NCBI GenBank assembly: GCA_017654735.1
Contig: JADPYG010000089.1
Location: 754,001 to 818,000, forward strand
DNA from: Vishniacozyma victoriae
Taxonomy: Eukaryota; Basidiomycota; Tremellomycetes; Tremellales; Bulleribasidiaceae
Length of the DNA stretch: 64,000 nucleotides
Direction of reading: 5' to 3'
The notes under the pieces are model-generated. The model searched no databases, had not been told where the DNA came from, and was given only the letters and a program-made list of their open reading frames with translations. Shown piece by piece: positions 9,661 to 20,917 of the stretch. Position 1 is the first letter of the stretch, and each line of letters starts with the position of its first letter. The translations under genes were made by a program, and so were the position numbers.

Positions 9661-12158
9661 CTACAAAGCCCTAAGCTTCTCAACCAACAGACCAGCACCA
9701 TTTCTTGTACTAGCCTCAATCTCTCCAATCTCCTTCTCTCCCAAAACCTTCTTGACACCGGAGCCCATACCAGCATCAATCAAAGCCTGAACAAGCTCTG
9801 CCATTACGAAAGTACCTTCTCCAAGAGCGATATTTAATGCGTTTCCAGACTCGGAGTTTATAGATTTCCAAGCTGCTTTTGCTAATTCTGTACGTAGTTC
9901 TGGAGCTATCAAGTCGATTGCGTTGGTTGATCGGGAGAAATGACCTCCTGAGAGGAGAGTTCGGTAGGTCCTGACTGCGTGTGGGAGGTTGAGGATGTGT
10001 GTTGAATCTTCTTCGTCTGCTTCTGTACCGTATGCTTCTCCGAGACGGGCGACTAGGGCATTGATCGCCTTTGATTTATCTATCATCAGCTCAAGATCCA
10101 TTATTTCTACTAGACAAGGAACTCACCGCCAATGGTGTGAAGCATGACTTCCTGAACGACAAGTCCAGAACCAGCATCCCTAACCATCTCTTCTCCCTTA
10201 CTAGCGATCATCTCAAGCAATCCAGGACTGGCATAATCAAGCAATTCCTTCCTCCTCGTAGCAGGATCCTTCTTACTAGTTCCAGCCTCCCTCGCGATCT
10301 CGGCTGATGCAGCGAGGGAAGAGAGGGTCGAAGGGATGTAGTGCTTGGTAGAAGTTGGTAAGACAGGGTAGAGAAGGGATCGTCGCCCAGTAACGTCTGA
10401 AGCAAGCTCGGCACCGAGTTCAACAATATCCTATTTGTCAGCTTTGCCCATTGGATTCTCGAATAAGCTTACGTTGACGAAGGTCTTGCCCATGAGTTTT
10501 GTGTCGCTGATCGTCAACTTTCGCCCACAAGGGTAGACACGGTAAACTCACTCGACACAATCAAACGCGGTAAAGAGGACCATCTGGGCATCACCATCTG
10601 TAGAAATAGCCTTGACGTGTTTCCTCAATTGCTGCAGAATCTGTTTTCGGTCCTGCTCATAAGTCTTCGCTCCTTTTTTGTGCGCGGAGACATACCTTGG
10701 CGTTACCCTTAGCGATGAGAAGCCTGACAACAGCCGATCCATCCTTGGTATGGACGATATCGGGTAATGATTCGAGAGATCTAAAGGTCAGTACCAGCAG
10801 AATGGATATGGGAGGGGACATACGTTTCCAAAAGGGCGTGCATTTTTGTACTAGCCTCCTCGGGGTCTAGGAATCGGTATACACAATCAAGGTATTCAGC
10901 AACTAGTCGATGGAAGATACCCTGTGCGAGGGCTCCTTTCTGAGTTGCGTTGAATCTATTGATCAGCTCATATACCTCAACGAGGCAAGGAGAGCAACGT
11001 ACACATCGGCGATGGTCTTTTCAATATCATTCAAAACCCTCTCTCGACCTTTTCCTTCATCTCCCATATCCTCCAAAGCTCCCTCCAAACCTTTAACCTC
11101 CCCATCGACATTCACGCCTTTACCCTTGACTTTCAATCCATCAAAGATCTGCACTTCTTTAGGGTAGAAACCCCTGACTAATAGCTTTCGCTCCTTGGAA
11201 GAAGCCCATAGATCGAAGAAATCGGATAATGGCTGACTTGCGTCTGCGTGGAATAGGAGTGAAGTGAGGTGTTGAGAGAGGGTTGGGATGAGGAGTGGTC
11301 GGATTGAAGGGCAGTATCGAATGAGTTTACCCATTAGGAACTTTGAGTATTTCGATTCCATCATTTGACGCCATTGGGGTTGAAGTTCCATTGCTACTCC
11401 TGTCCTCTCTTCTTTTCCTCCGTACTTGACAATCTGATATCAGCTCAATTCACATCGTGGGATGAAAAGCTTACGGTCTGTAGAACACGACCACCTTTGT
11501 GTCCTTTACTAATCTCCAAGATCCTCCCCTTGACAGCAGCATACAATTCCTTGACGGCTTTAGTCCTCTCGTCTTTAGGCGTATCAGTCCTCCTAGCAGT
11601 CTCCCACAAAGGAAGCAAAGTCTCCTGAAGCAACGGATGCGAAGGTAGGAGCGTAGTTCGATGAGGTTGAGCAGCATGTTGAGCAGCTTTCTCAGCTTTA
11701 CTCATCCTTGGCTTTTTCTCCGCAGGTTCACCACCTTCTTCCATCTGGACATCTCCATCTCCATATTCCTCGCCGGCGACTTCATCATAATCTAATTCCA
11801 AGGGTTCATCGCCTCCACCCGAAGTGATGGGTCGTTTTCGTCGAGGTTCGTCCTTTTCATTCTTCTTGGGTGGGAATTTACTTTTATTCTTCCAATCCCC
11901 TCCTCCTCCTCCTCCGCCAAACTTCCTATCTCCACCATTGTTGTTACCGTAAGACTTGTTTCCATAAGACTTGTCGTTGTTTCCATAACTCTTCCGATCA
12001 CCACCACCACCACCTCCATAAGACTTGCCGCCATCTTTATTTCCCCAGCTCTTTCCCCCTCCATTTCCATAATCTTTTCTTCCTCCCTCACCACCTGATT
12101 TCTTGTTATCGTATGCTGAGAAATCCCTCTTCTTTGGGTTGGGTGCTTTGGATACCAT
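9661..12158 (-). CDS. PUF6: Pumilio-family RNA-binding protein, Puf6 type
   Basis: Nucleolar PUF-repeat protein of the Puf6/PUM3 class, which helps assemble the large ribosomal subunit and in yeast also represses ASH1 mRNA. The start MVSKAPNPKKRDFSAYD at 12158 is followed by ~90 residues of low-complexity Gly/Tyr/Asn/Lys repeats (KSYGNN, DRKFGGGGGGG), then a basic and an acidic patch and AEKAAQHAAQPHRT. PUF-like repeats are spread over the later exons (KGHKGGRVLQTIVKYG, ESKYSKFLMGKLIRYCP, AISTDGDAQMVLFTAFDCVE). The C-terminal half matches the CPL region seen in this class. The last exons end with NGAGLLVEKLRAL at stop 9661. Introns are ~45 bases. The Gly/Tyr-rich N-terminal repeat is unusual in length and probably disordered. 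Confidence 0.85.
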
Positions 12159-12340
12159 CTTGCCTATGAGTTGAATGGTGTAGCTGTGAGGTACTCTACT
12201 TGTTACTTTACGTGCAAACCATTGAAATAATTCTCGTCAGGCACCAAGTTGAATGCCACGTCAGAGTGGAGGTTATGAATCAACTATCCACCTTAGAACC
12301 TCACTTTACTATACGAGCACAATTACACTGCAAGGGGGCA

Positions 12341-14073
12341 ATGATGCATCCAAAGAACCCGTATGCAACAAAGAAGCCAGATTTCGCAGTTTTAGCTTCA
12401 AAAGATCCATTATTCGCCCAATAGTATGTCCCCATACCTCCCAAAGCTAATCCTTAGCGTAACCACAGTCGATGGATTCAGTAATATCAATTGGAAAGAT
12501 GTTGCCGCTGTCAGAGCTCTCAATAAGGCTTTGTTGAAGGAGGATTGGAAGCTGGAAGTTGATATGAAAGAAGATAGATTGTGTCCTCCTGTATGTCGAT
12601 ATGCGGATTTGCGTCTGACGATAGATACCTAATAGGTGCGTTTCCGCGGGATCAGAGGCCTGAGCCTGATGGTAGATTGGATTACTTGTATCATCTACTT
12701 GATCTCATGGAGCACACTCACATAGAGAGATTGAATGATACTCTGGTTAATGAGAATTCAGGAGACAGAGAACGAGCGGAAGGTCGCCCACTGCGAGTCA
12801 TTGATATGTAGGTTGGCATTGAAGATTGAGCTGATAATAAGTGGGACAGGGGCGATGGCGATCTACCCTATCCTCCTCCACCGTCTTCGCCCAGAATCAA
12901 TCATACTAGCTACTGGTATACAGTTTCTTTTCTCTTCGGAGTATCAGCTGATGTACAGAGAAAGACCACGATTCCCTTGTACACGCCCGAGAAGTGCTAG
13001 CTGCCAACAAGATCAGCTCCGAATCAATCTCGGTGCTAGAATTACCCCCGACAGGCGGTATACTATTCCCACTACTCGACGATAAGGATTTGCAGGTGGA
13101 TATGACAATGTGTAATCCACCATTCTACTCTTCCTCCGAGGAGCTTCAGGAAGGGGTAGATCTCAAGGAGGACGGACCACATGCTGTACGACCCTTCACC
13201 TCCACCACGATCAAAGCTGATAGCAGGCTGCAAGTGGCGCGCAACACGAGCTCATCTGTGAAGGAGGAGAAGCAGCTTTCGTGGGGCAGATGATTACCGA
13301 GAGCATGACAATCAAGACAAGGTGCTCGTGAGTGCTCCGATGAGATACTGGCTGATGAGATAGATGGTACACGTCCTTGATAGGACGTTATGCTTCCCTT
13401 TCTGTTCTTGTCTCTCAGCTGAGACGCGAGAAGGTGAGCATCGTGTGTCAGAGTAATGTGAGCTGATGGTAGATTGATAATTACTATATCATCCCCAGTC
13501 AGCCAGCTAAGACAGTCAGATGGATACTCGTTTGGTCTCATACACCCATCCGTTTACCTGATGTAAACCCAATCCACTCATACACGACTTACGACTAATC
13601 AACAGGACATATTCCGCTCGAAAGATATAAATCCCACGCTCCTACCTTCGCTGCATACCTGGACTCACGAACCAAATCCACCCCAAACCAACACCAAGCT
13701 CCATGATCGAATCATCCCATATCTCAAATCCATCAATATCGCTATTCCAGATACGACAGACACATTAAACTTAACGATAAGAGGAAATACATGGTCAAGA
13801 GCAGCCAGACGAAAAGCCAAGCTCGGCCAACCGACCGAGCAAGTGAAAGAGACTCCTATACGAATCACACTCGAGCTCGAGGGCGGGAGAGTAGAGATGA
13901 AGTGGACGTATGGGAAGGATAGGGCTGATGTGGAGAGTTTCTGGAACTCAATGTTAGCCAAGACTGGGTTGATTAAAAGGGCTGGGGGTGAAAAGCGGGT
14001 CTTGGATCCGGTTGGAGGTGATGAGGATGGGAGTCGGAAAGTACGGAAAAGTTGGGACCAAGAACCGGCTTGA
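12341..14073 (+). CDS. METTL16-type RNA N6-adenine methyltransferase
   Basis: Homologue of METTL16, which methylates U6 snRNA and some mRNA hairpins using S-adenosylmethionine. The start is ATG 12341 or 12344 (MMHPKNPYATKKPDFAVLAS), matching the family's N-terminal motif PPDFAxLAS. Eight or so exons join in frame: INWKDVAAVRALNKALLKEDW, then RVIDIGTGAMAIYPIL (the SAM-binding loop, split by an intron at ID|IGTGA), ATEKDHDSLVHAREV, DMTMCNPPFYSS (catalytic NPPF), GGEAAFVGQMITES, WYTSLIGRYASL, KTVRWILVWSH, and a C-terminal region ending RKSWDQEPA. That C-terminal part (~150 residues) is weakly conserved and could correspond to the vertebrate-conserved RNA-binding region or be fungal-specific. All catalytic motifs are intact. 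Confidence 0.88.
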
Positions 14074-14670
14074 TTCCAGCCATCACCGCCTATGCCACCT
14101 GCGCCACTCCCATCTAGATCTCGGCCATCATCGAAGTTAGGCGGTGGTGTCCATCCGGGGTAGACTGGACAGATAATGTTTCCGGATCAGAGAGTGGAGG
14201 ATTGTTCCGGAAATAATCAAGGAGAGGAGGTTAAAGGCGGGATTAAAGGCTCAGCATGTTACAGTCAGTTTGCAACGACGACCTAGATGTTATGGAGCCT
14301 GCAGAAATGAGGTCGTGTCGGGCAAGATTTACCTGATTTTGGGGGCATGTCGGGATCCTTTCCTCGCTCCAGTCCCGGTTTTACACGGACCAACTTGTAT
14401 ATTAGGGATATGTAGGGTACATGCTTTGGATGATTCCACCCACCAATCAAATTGCTTGAAATGATTGCGTTATCGGCCGATTACTTGGTCTTGGCGTGTC
14501 CTGTAGTCTCCTATGCAGGCACGAAGTGACGAAGTATACTTCGTCGACTTGCTCGATAATCCGTCACGCGTCAGCGAAACGTACCAATACTCCAGCTCAC
14601 TAGCACGTTAACCTACCTTCACCCACGTTTGCCCGCAATTCAAGTTTAGAGCGCGCCTGATAGGATCCGC
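14074..14670. other. Intergenic region between METTL16-like and TrpRS genes
   Basis: 597 bases between two plus-strand genes, including the TrpRS promoter. A short pyrimidine-purine alternation is visible but no RNA gene or clear motif was found. Confidence 0.4.
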
Positions 14671-16027
14671 ATGACTCACCAGCAAGATCATTCGAGAGGG
14701 GAACACGATTGTGCTAGCAAGGAGCATGATGACGTGATTTTTACTGGAATTCAACCCACGGGTACACCTCATGTGAGTTTGGAGGTGCTTGATTGGATAT
14801 CCCTGACGCCCAGCTAGGCAACTACCTAGGCTTTATCAAACCGTTGTTGAAGCTTCAACGTACCGCTTCCGCCAAGACTCCGATCTATCTCTGCATTGCG
14901 GATCTACATGCTATTTCAATCTATCGTGAACCAGACCAGCTCCTTCATGACCGACGAGACATCTTGGCTGTAATGATTGCAGCGGGTATTGACCCAGAAC
15001 TCACCTGCCTTTACTTTCAGGGAGACGTAAGTATAGTCAGCTTAACAAGCTACGCCGCGTATTGATTGACGACAGGTACCTGAGCATACCGAGTTAGCTT
15101 GGATACTAAATGCTATATGTCCTGTTTCCAAATTAATGGAGATGACAAGTTGGAAGGTAAGGATCGACATTTTTACAGATGTTGACCGACCACAGAATCA
15201 ATTGGCCACAAAATCCGCGACATCTATCGATGACATTTCCGAGGCGGATCTTAGACTTGGTCTCTTGGCGTACCCTGTCTTGCAGGCGGCTGACATTTTA
15301 CTATACAAGTGAGTTCCCAGTGCTCATATCTTCTCTCCCGAATCTGATATCTGATACCGAGTGCAGATCCACCATCGTTCCCGTTGGAGATGATCAAAGT
15401 CCACACATGGCCCTGGTGAAATTTATTGCCCAGACATTCAACACCACGCATAGACCTATTTTCCCCATTCCGCAACCACTGGTCGGTAAGTGATTCCTTC
15501 TCTGCTGCTTGGGCCAAGTCGATCATGCGCTGAACAAGTCGAAAGTTCCTTCGAATCGCATTGTCAACCTTCAGAAACCTACGGCCAAAATGTCTAAATC
15601 ACATCCAAGCCCCCTGTCGCGAATCTACATCACCGACTCGCCATCTGATATTCGCGCCAAGATTCAAGCCGCGATCGTCGAGCGTCCAGACGGAGACGGA
15701 AGCCCCGAGATCACTCATGACCCGATTCTTCGGCCTGGCCTTTCGAATCTCTTAGCTATCTGGTCGGCGTTTGACGACGAGTCTCGCGAACCGAGTAAAC
15801 TGGCAGAGCTTGCCAGGAAGGACGCATGGACGATCGAGGATCTCAAGAAGCAAGTAGCCGAGGTGATCATAGAGGAGCTGGAGCCTGTGCGGGTCGAGTA
15901 CGAACGCATCCGCGGGGATTCGGCGTTTCTGCGTCAAGTCGCAGAGAGAAGCAAACGTGTAGCTCAAGCAACAGCTTGTAAGACTATGGCGGAAGTCCGG
16001 GCAGTTCTAGGCTTGAATAGCATTTAG
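14671..16027 (+). CDS. MSW1: Tryptophanyl-tRNA synthetase, bacterial/mitochondrial type
   Basis: Class I aminoacyl-tRNA synthetase charging mitochondrial tRNA-Trp. Both signature motifs are present: HLGNYLG (the HIGH equivalent, split by the first intron after PTGTPH) and KMSKS near 15590. Further family sequence includes IADLHAIS, DPELTCLYFQGDVPEHTELAWIL, LGLLAYPVLQAADILLYK, VPVGDDQSPHM and a C-terminal anticodon-binding helical domain ending AVLGLNSI at TAG 16025-16027. The HLGNYLG/KMSKS pairing is of the bacterial/organellar type, whereas the cytosolic eukaryotic enzyme uses KMSAS, so this is taken as the mitochondrial enzyme. The visible N-terminus (MTHQQDHSRGEHD) is not a strong targeting peptide, so an upstream exon or start may be missing. 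Confidence 0.85.
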
Positions 16028-16409
16028 CTTCTGGTAGACATATCAACGTTGTTTACCGAAATCGCATGATAATTTGCTGATCTAGCTCAAAGGATCGCAA
16101 GATCTCAAGAGGGAGACGCATCTTCACCACTCTGAACCCATATGTAGTGTTCGACCAACGCAGAGGTCGATCGAGGTGAAAGGCTTCATTGCAGACTTGC
16201 TCGAAAATGCTATCAACATGCATACCTCATTGACTATAATGCACAACGCCGATTCTCAATGAGTTATGTATTCAAAAGATGCTCGTCCCCTTCTTCTCCT
16301 CTCTTTTTTAATGTCATTAAGCAAAACCGAGCAAGCAAGCAAGCAGGCAAGCACAACATGATGTCCAAAACTACTCTTTCACTCTCCTTTTACTCGCTCA
16401 GCTCGTGGC
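16028..16409. other. Convergent 3' intergenic region with GCAA microsatellite
   Basis: 382 bases between the 3' ends of TrpRS and the G3BP-like gene. It contains a short GCAA tetranucleotide repeat at about 16331-16353 and otherwise nothing recognisable. Confidence 0.4.
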
Positions 16410-18162
16410 TCATGCCTTTTGAGGAGCCTGTCCACCCTGCTGAGCACCACCTCGTCCCCTCCCACCCCTTCCACCCCCTCCCCTTCCAGCTCCTGGTCCA
16501 CCTCGTTCCGTCCTTCCTCCCCTGTTACCTCCTTGCTGTCCCTGTCCCTGTTGTTGGGTAGGAGACTGTCCCTGTCCCTGAGACTGAGTGGGAGATTGTC
16601 CAGTTCCCTTCTTCCTCTCATCCTTTTCTTTCCTAGTTTCAAAGTTCAATCGACCATCTGCACCTTGAATCTTGACTCCACCCTCACCTCCCTGGGAAGT
16701 TGGGAGAGAAGCAATGATTGCCTTTCGGGCAGATTCGACCTTGGAGAATTCAACAAAAGCACATGCTTTCTGCTTGACGATCTCGACCTTGTTGACATCT
16801 CCGAATCGGATAGCGGTGGCTTTGATGGCGGCTTCGTCGACTTGTTCACCACTGTTCTGGTTCTCTAGGGACCAGTTTGGTAGCTGTATATCAGCATTAC
16901 AACCAAGATTTGAGAAAGTGAGACGTACCTTGACGAAACAGTGCGAGGTGGTGACCCTGCTGGCATTGTCGTAAGCCTGGTTTCGGCCGGAAGACGAAGC
17001 GGCAGGTGCTTCCTCCTTCTTCTGAGCGGGAGCAGAGGTGGAAGGAGCAGCGGCGGCAGGGGCGGGGGTAGGTGCGGGAGCGGCAGCAGCGGCTGGCTTG
17101 GAAGCGGCATTACCAGCGGCCATGGCGGCCCATGATCGAGGAGCGGCAGGCTTGGCGGGTGCGGCGGGTGCTGCTGGGGCGGCAGCTGGTGCTGGGGCTG
17201 CAACTGGGGCAGAGGGCTTAGCGGAAGAGCCGTTGGGGAGATCGGCCTTTGCTGGAGCTGGGGAAGCGGATTTGGGGGCCTCGACGGCAGGTGCGCTTGG
17301 GGCGGGTACGGCGGGTTCCTCAACGGCAGCAGGCTCGGATGGGGCGATATCCTTGTCTGGTACAGCGGCAGCGACGGCTTCAATGGGGACCTCCTTGGTG
17401 GCGGGTGCGGAAGGTGCTGAAACAGGTTCAGGCTCGGGGGTGGGTTCGACCTTCTCCTCTACCTTCTCAACCTCCTTCTCCTTGGGCTTGGTAGCCTCGA
17501 CAGATTCGATGGGGGCATCAACGTGAACATCCACTTTCGTAATTGGGACAGCCTCGACTGCTTCTCCTTCATCGGCCTCGTCTGCCTCTTCTTCCTTTAG
17601 GTATCTGAAAATATCGTTGAGTACAAAGTAACCATTTGGTTGTTCGGCGAGGAAGAATGTTTGGGTGAATTTTCGCCATGTCTGACCTCGATTCGACATT
17701 TCTCCAATGACGAGAATGATGATACCTCCTCCGGCAGATGATTGAGAGTCGATAGAGTGAATGTAGACTTTACAGTCTTCGTAGCCGATCGACTTGATTC
17801 GGTCATGGATTTCCTGTACGTCAGTACCAGTCGCGATTTCGGGTTCGCACGGAAATGATATGATAGGACGCGACATACCTGCTGACCTAGCGCTGGGGAT
17901 GAATCTTCTCCTTCCTCTCCGTGAATAAAAGTAGATCGCTTGTTGTAAAAACAATGCAGACGGTGAGGCTGTTTGTTGACAAAGTTACTATTGATCAGGA
18001 CCGGACACGTCAAGGGGGAAGAGGGACATACTAGTACTGAGGAACGAATTGCCATCCTACGTCATTTGGCTGAATTTTAGAAGGAGCAGCAGAAGAAGCT
18101 GGGGCATCGATAACAGCAGGAGCAGCTAGGATGCCACTGGAGTGACCGTTGGCGTTAGACAT
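16410..18162 (-). CDS. G3BP-like protein: NTF2 fold, RRM and RGG tail
   Basis: Stress-granule type RNA-binding protein of the G3BP / S. pombe Nxt3 / yeast Bre5 class, a Ubp3-type deubiquitinase partner in known fungi. It starts MSNANGHSSGILAAPA at 18162. An NTF2-like domain follows (VGWQFVPQYYNFVNKQPHRLHCFYN, HGEEGEDSSPALGQQEIHDRI, VYIHSIDSQSSAGGGIIILVIGEM, FTQTFFLAEQPNGYFVLNDIFRYL). A ~200-residue Ala/Pro/Glu-rich linker with VEKVEEKVEP-type repeats is next, then an RRM (CFVKVRL...IKATAIRFGDVNKVEIVKQKACAFVEFS) and a C-terminal RGG tail (RGGPGAGRGGGGRGGRGRGG). The domain order is exactly that of G3BP. The strong GC bias of the Ala/Pro linker explains the long spurious frames on the other strand. 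Confidence 0.88.
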
Positions 18163-18617
18163 GTCTACTATGTTAGCTGGATAAGTGGCAGGGAAGGTAT
18201 GGAATTACTGATTGTAGTTTCCTTGATCTCTTGAAAAAAGTGTGTCGTTATAGTGTTTTTGTATTTATTGTATAGGGTACGATGGTTGTCTGTTGTGATT
18301 GACTGAAGCTATCTAAGCTGAGTGGTATAAGTGAATGAATCAAGTCTTGAATGATGTATTGTATAATGGCTGACGACCACTTGACTTGGATGGGTTATAC
18401 GGTAATTCGGGAATTTGGTAAACGTGGCGTGTAGTAAGTACTATGGGGCCCACTTACCTTACAAGCACACTGACGCATCGTATACTGTAGTATCAATCAA
18501 TCAACCTACCATACACTACACTCTACTTCACTTCAGTACACCATTCATACAATCACCCTAGCAGCTACTACATCAACCATTACAACTATCTCATTAAATT
18601 CACTCCACTTGGTCGCA
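18163..18617. promoter_or_regulatory. Divergent promoter, G3BP-like gene / RPN12
   Basis: 455 bases between divergent start codons. A 5' leader intron for the G3BP-like gene is possible here, but no motif stands out. Confidence 0.4.
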
Positions 18618-19657
18618 ATGTCGACAGATCTACAATCATCGCTACACGAGCTAGAGAATGTCTTCAAGCAGGGTTCATCATCTGCCAGTCAGGTTTCTCA
18701 GAAGCTTGCAAAGTTGAAGGTACCTCCCACTTCATGTCAACTATGGTAGAATAAGCTGACGTGCAGCTCGAGCTAGCTCAATCTGGTCTATACTTTGCCC
18801 CACCTACTGGTAATCCTGAGGATCTCGCTGCTACCAGCAAGTCCCCTCTTTACGCGATATCACAAGTAGAAGGCTAACAATCAGGGGGTATTCTGGAAAT
18901 CGGAGCATTCCATTCCCTTCGCCAAGAGAATCTGAAGGCTTACTGGCAATACAACTCCCAACTCCAACCATTCTACAACAATCTCTTAACCATCATTCCC
19001 CCTTCCCCAAATCGCCCCATCACCCTCGGACTACATCTTCTCGCTTTATTGGCAGATGGGAAATTGACTGAATTCCATACACTATTGGAAACGTTAGATA
19101 AGGGTTTATTGGATGATGTGTTTGTTAGGTTGCCCGTTGATATGGATAGGTGGTTAATGGAGGGATCGTATTTGAAGATCTACAGGGCGAAGGATAGAGT
19201 TCCTAGGGAGGAGTTCCAGTATTTGCTGCAGAGACTTTGGTCTACTATGCGGTGAGTGCACTCAAGCGGGGTGGATTCGAGCTGATGGTAGATCACAAAT
19301 CGCCCAGACTATCCAGGCATCATACTTTTCCATCCCCATCCAGTCCGCCGCACGACTCATTTACTTTAACGAAGACACGAATCAGACTATCCAGTTCGCC
19401 AAGGAGGTAGGCTCGCATGTCTTTCACGTACGGAGAAAGCTAATCATCAGAACAAATGGGCAGTAATCCCATCCAAGAACATTTTCGTTTTCCCCGAATC
19501 CGACAATCCCGATATCGCAGCATACGGTCAAGACGTCGCAGGAAGTAACGACCAGACCTCGACACTCAAGGAAAAGGGTGTAATCAAGGGCGTACCCATG
19601 TCGACTATGGTCGGACCATCTCTCAGATTGGCTCATCAACTAGAAGCTATCATCTAG
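18618..19657 (+). CDS. RPN12: 26S proteasome regulatory lid subunit Rpn12
   Basis: PCI-domain subunit of the 19S lid (PSMD8). It starts MSTDLQSSLHELENVFKQG at 18618. Exons join via introns near 18720-18765, 18840-18885, 19252-19294 and 19406-19451. Family sequence is clear: LELAQSGLYFAPP, GGILEIGAFHSLRQ, AFYNNLLTIIPPS-like repeat, LHLLALLADGKLTEFHTLLETL, FVRLPVDMDRWLMEGSYLKIYRA, then the PCI winged helix (SQIAQTIQASYFSIPIQSAARLIYF, NKWAVIPSKNIFVFP). It ends LRLAHQLEAII at TAG 19655-19657. The 3' end lies 45 bases from the convergent DTD gene, so transcripts probably overlap. Confidence 0.9.
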
Positions 19658-19702
19658 ATATCAAGAGTAGAATATGCAGTATTATGATGTACAACTCTCG
19701 TG

Positions 19703-20718
19703 TCACAACTTCAAGATTCCACCCTCATCAACACCATTCCTTTTCTTCCATTCCTCGTCTTTTTCCTTCTTTAACCTCTCTTTTTCTCTTGATTTGGCCT
19801 CGAATGCTTCCCTCTTTCTCGCTTTAGCCTCAGCCATTTCCTTCTGCTTTGCACGGGCTTCTTCGCCTTTCGAGTCTGTCGATTTGGGAGGTCTATCCCG
19901 GGAAGAGAGGAGTAGTGTTACGGGCCCCTTTTCGTCAGCTCACTGTGTGACGGTAATAAAGAAACGGACGTACATCATTACATAGTGAGACTTGCATCAT
20001 TGCCCCGAATTCACCATCTGCTATGAGCAATACTTCGGGGAAGTGTGGATCTGTGAATACCTTTAATCTTGTCTGGAGAATAGGTGGTCCGGATCTCTTC
20101 TAGGAATTTCTCATAGAATGCTTTACTCGGTATCGTAGACTGGGGTATCAGCGCTTCATGTAATTTCCCCCGGCGGCAGTTGGGGGAGTCGAGGTAGTAA
20201 GCAGTGATGATTGGGGACATACCATTGAATCATGGAAATCTAGTATCAGCCATCTCCTCGTCCATTTATGGAGACATACCTGGTTTAGTACCTTGTAAAG
20301 TAGCAAGTAAAGTAAATTGAGAGACTAACATATCAGTCCGCGCCTTTAGCTGAAGAAAGAGGGGGACTAACCACAAAGCACCTCCCCATCGATATCTCTT
20401 ACATCCCTCTTCCAAGTTCCTGATTCATCATCGAATAGTTTAGCCCCCAAGATCTTCTTGATTATAGTAGTAGAATCTGACGGTTCATCATCTACCGTCA
20501 GTGATTTCTTCCCATACTCATACGAACGCAAGTGCCCCCTGAAGAAGGGGGTATGTAGTAGTGGACATACGTTTATCGATACCTATTAGGACTAGCAGAC
20601 CTTTTCCTATTGATGATATCGTCTGTCCATCGACTACTTCTTCAGCGGAGTTCTCGTATGGAGTAGAGTACTGACCTGCTACAGAGGCGTTAATGACCCT
20701 CTGAATCACTGCTTTCAT
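19703..20718 (-). CDS. DTD1: D-aminoacyl-tRNA deacylase with charged C-terminal extension
   Basis: Proofreading enzyme that hydrolyses D-amino acids from tRNA. It starts MKAVIQRVINASVA at 20718. Exons join to give VVDGQTISSIGKGLLVLIGID, ILGAKLFDDESGTWKRDVRDIDGEVLC, then the signature SQFTLLATLQGTKPDFHDSM, SKAFYEKFLEEIRTTYSPDKIK, GEFGAMMQVSLCND and GPVTLLL, the last carrying the Gly-cisPro motif that enforces D-chirality selection. After the catalytic fold the frame runs on for ~60 residues of alternating Lys/Glu/Arg/Ala (KQKEMAEAKARKREAFEAK...EWKKRNG) before TGA at 19703-19705. The tail looks like a single long charged helix and would suit RNA or ribosome contact; that role is inferred. Confidence 0.88.
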
Positions 20719-20917
20719 TGTGAAGTCGAAGTCGGGATCAACACAATTAACAGACCAAGTTTCAAGTCGTTACAGAGATCTAATCTATTCAGGCACAGCC
20801 GCTTTTATCTCTGGTCCACTGACTGACCTACTAGGATTCTCCAGTCTAGTCGAGCAAGTACGGGGTACTTGGATTCTGGTATGCATACAACTATTCCTCT
20901 ACTCTAGATCTCACATA

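Noticed and set aside
11870..12169. His/Leu-rich plus-strand frame over the start of PUF6
   Set aside because: It is the complement of the Gly/Tyr/Asn repeats of PUF6 exon 1.
16331..16353. GCAA repeats as a functional element
   Set aside because: A few tetranucleotide copies in a 3' convergent region are most simply a microsatellite.
16990..17530. Long Ala/Gly-rich plus-strand frame opposite the G3BP-like gene
   Set aside because: It mirrors the GC-biased Ala/Pro/Glu linker of the minus-strand gene, has no start context and no protein-like motifs.
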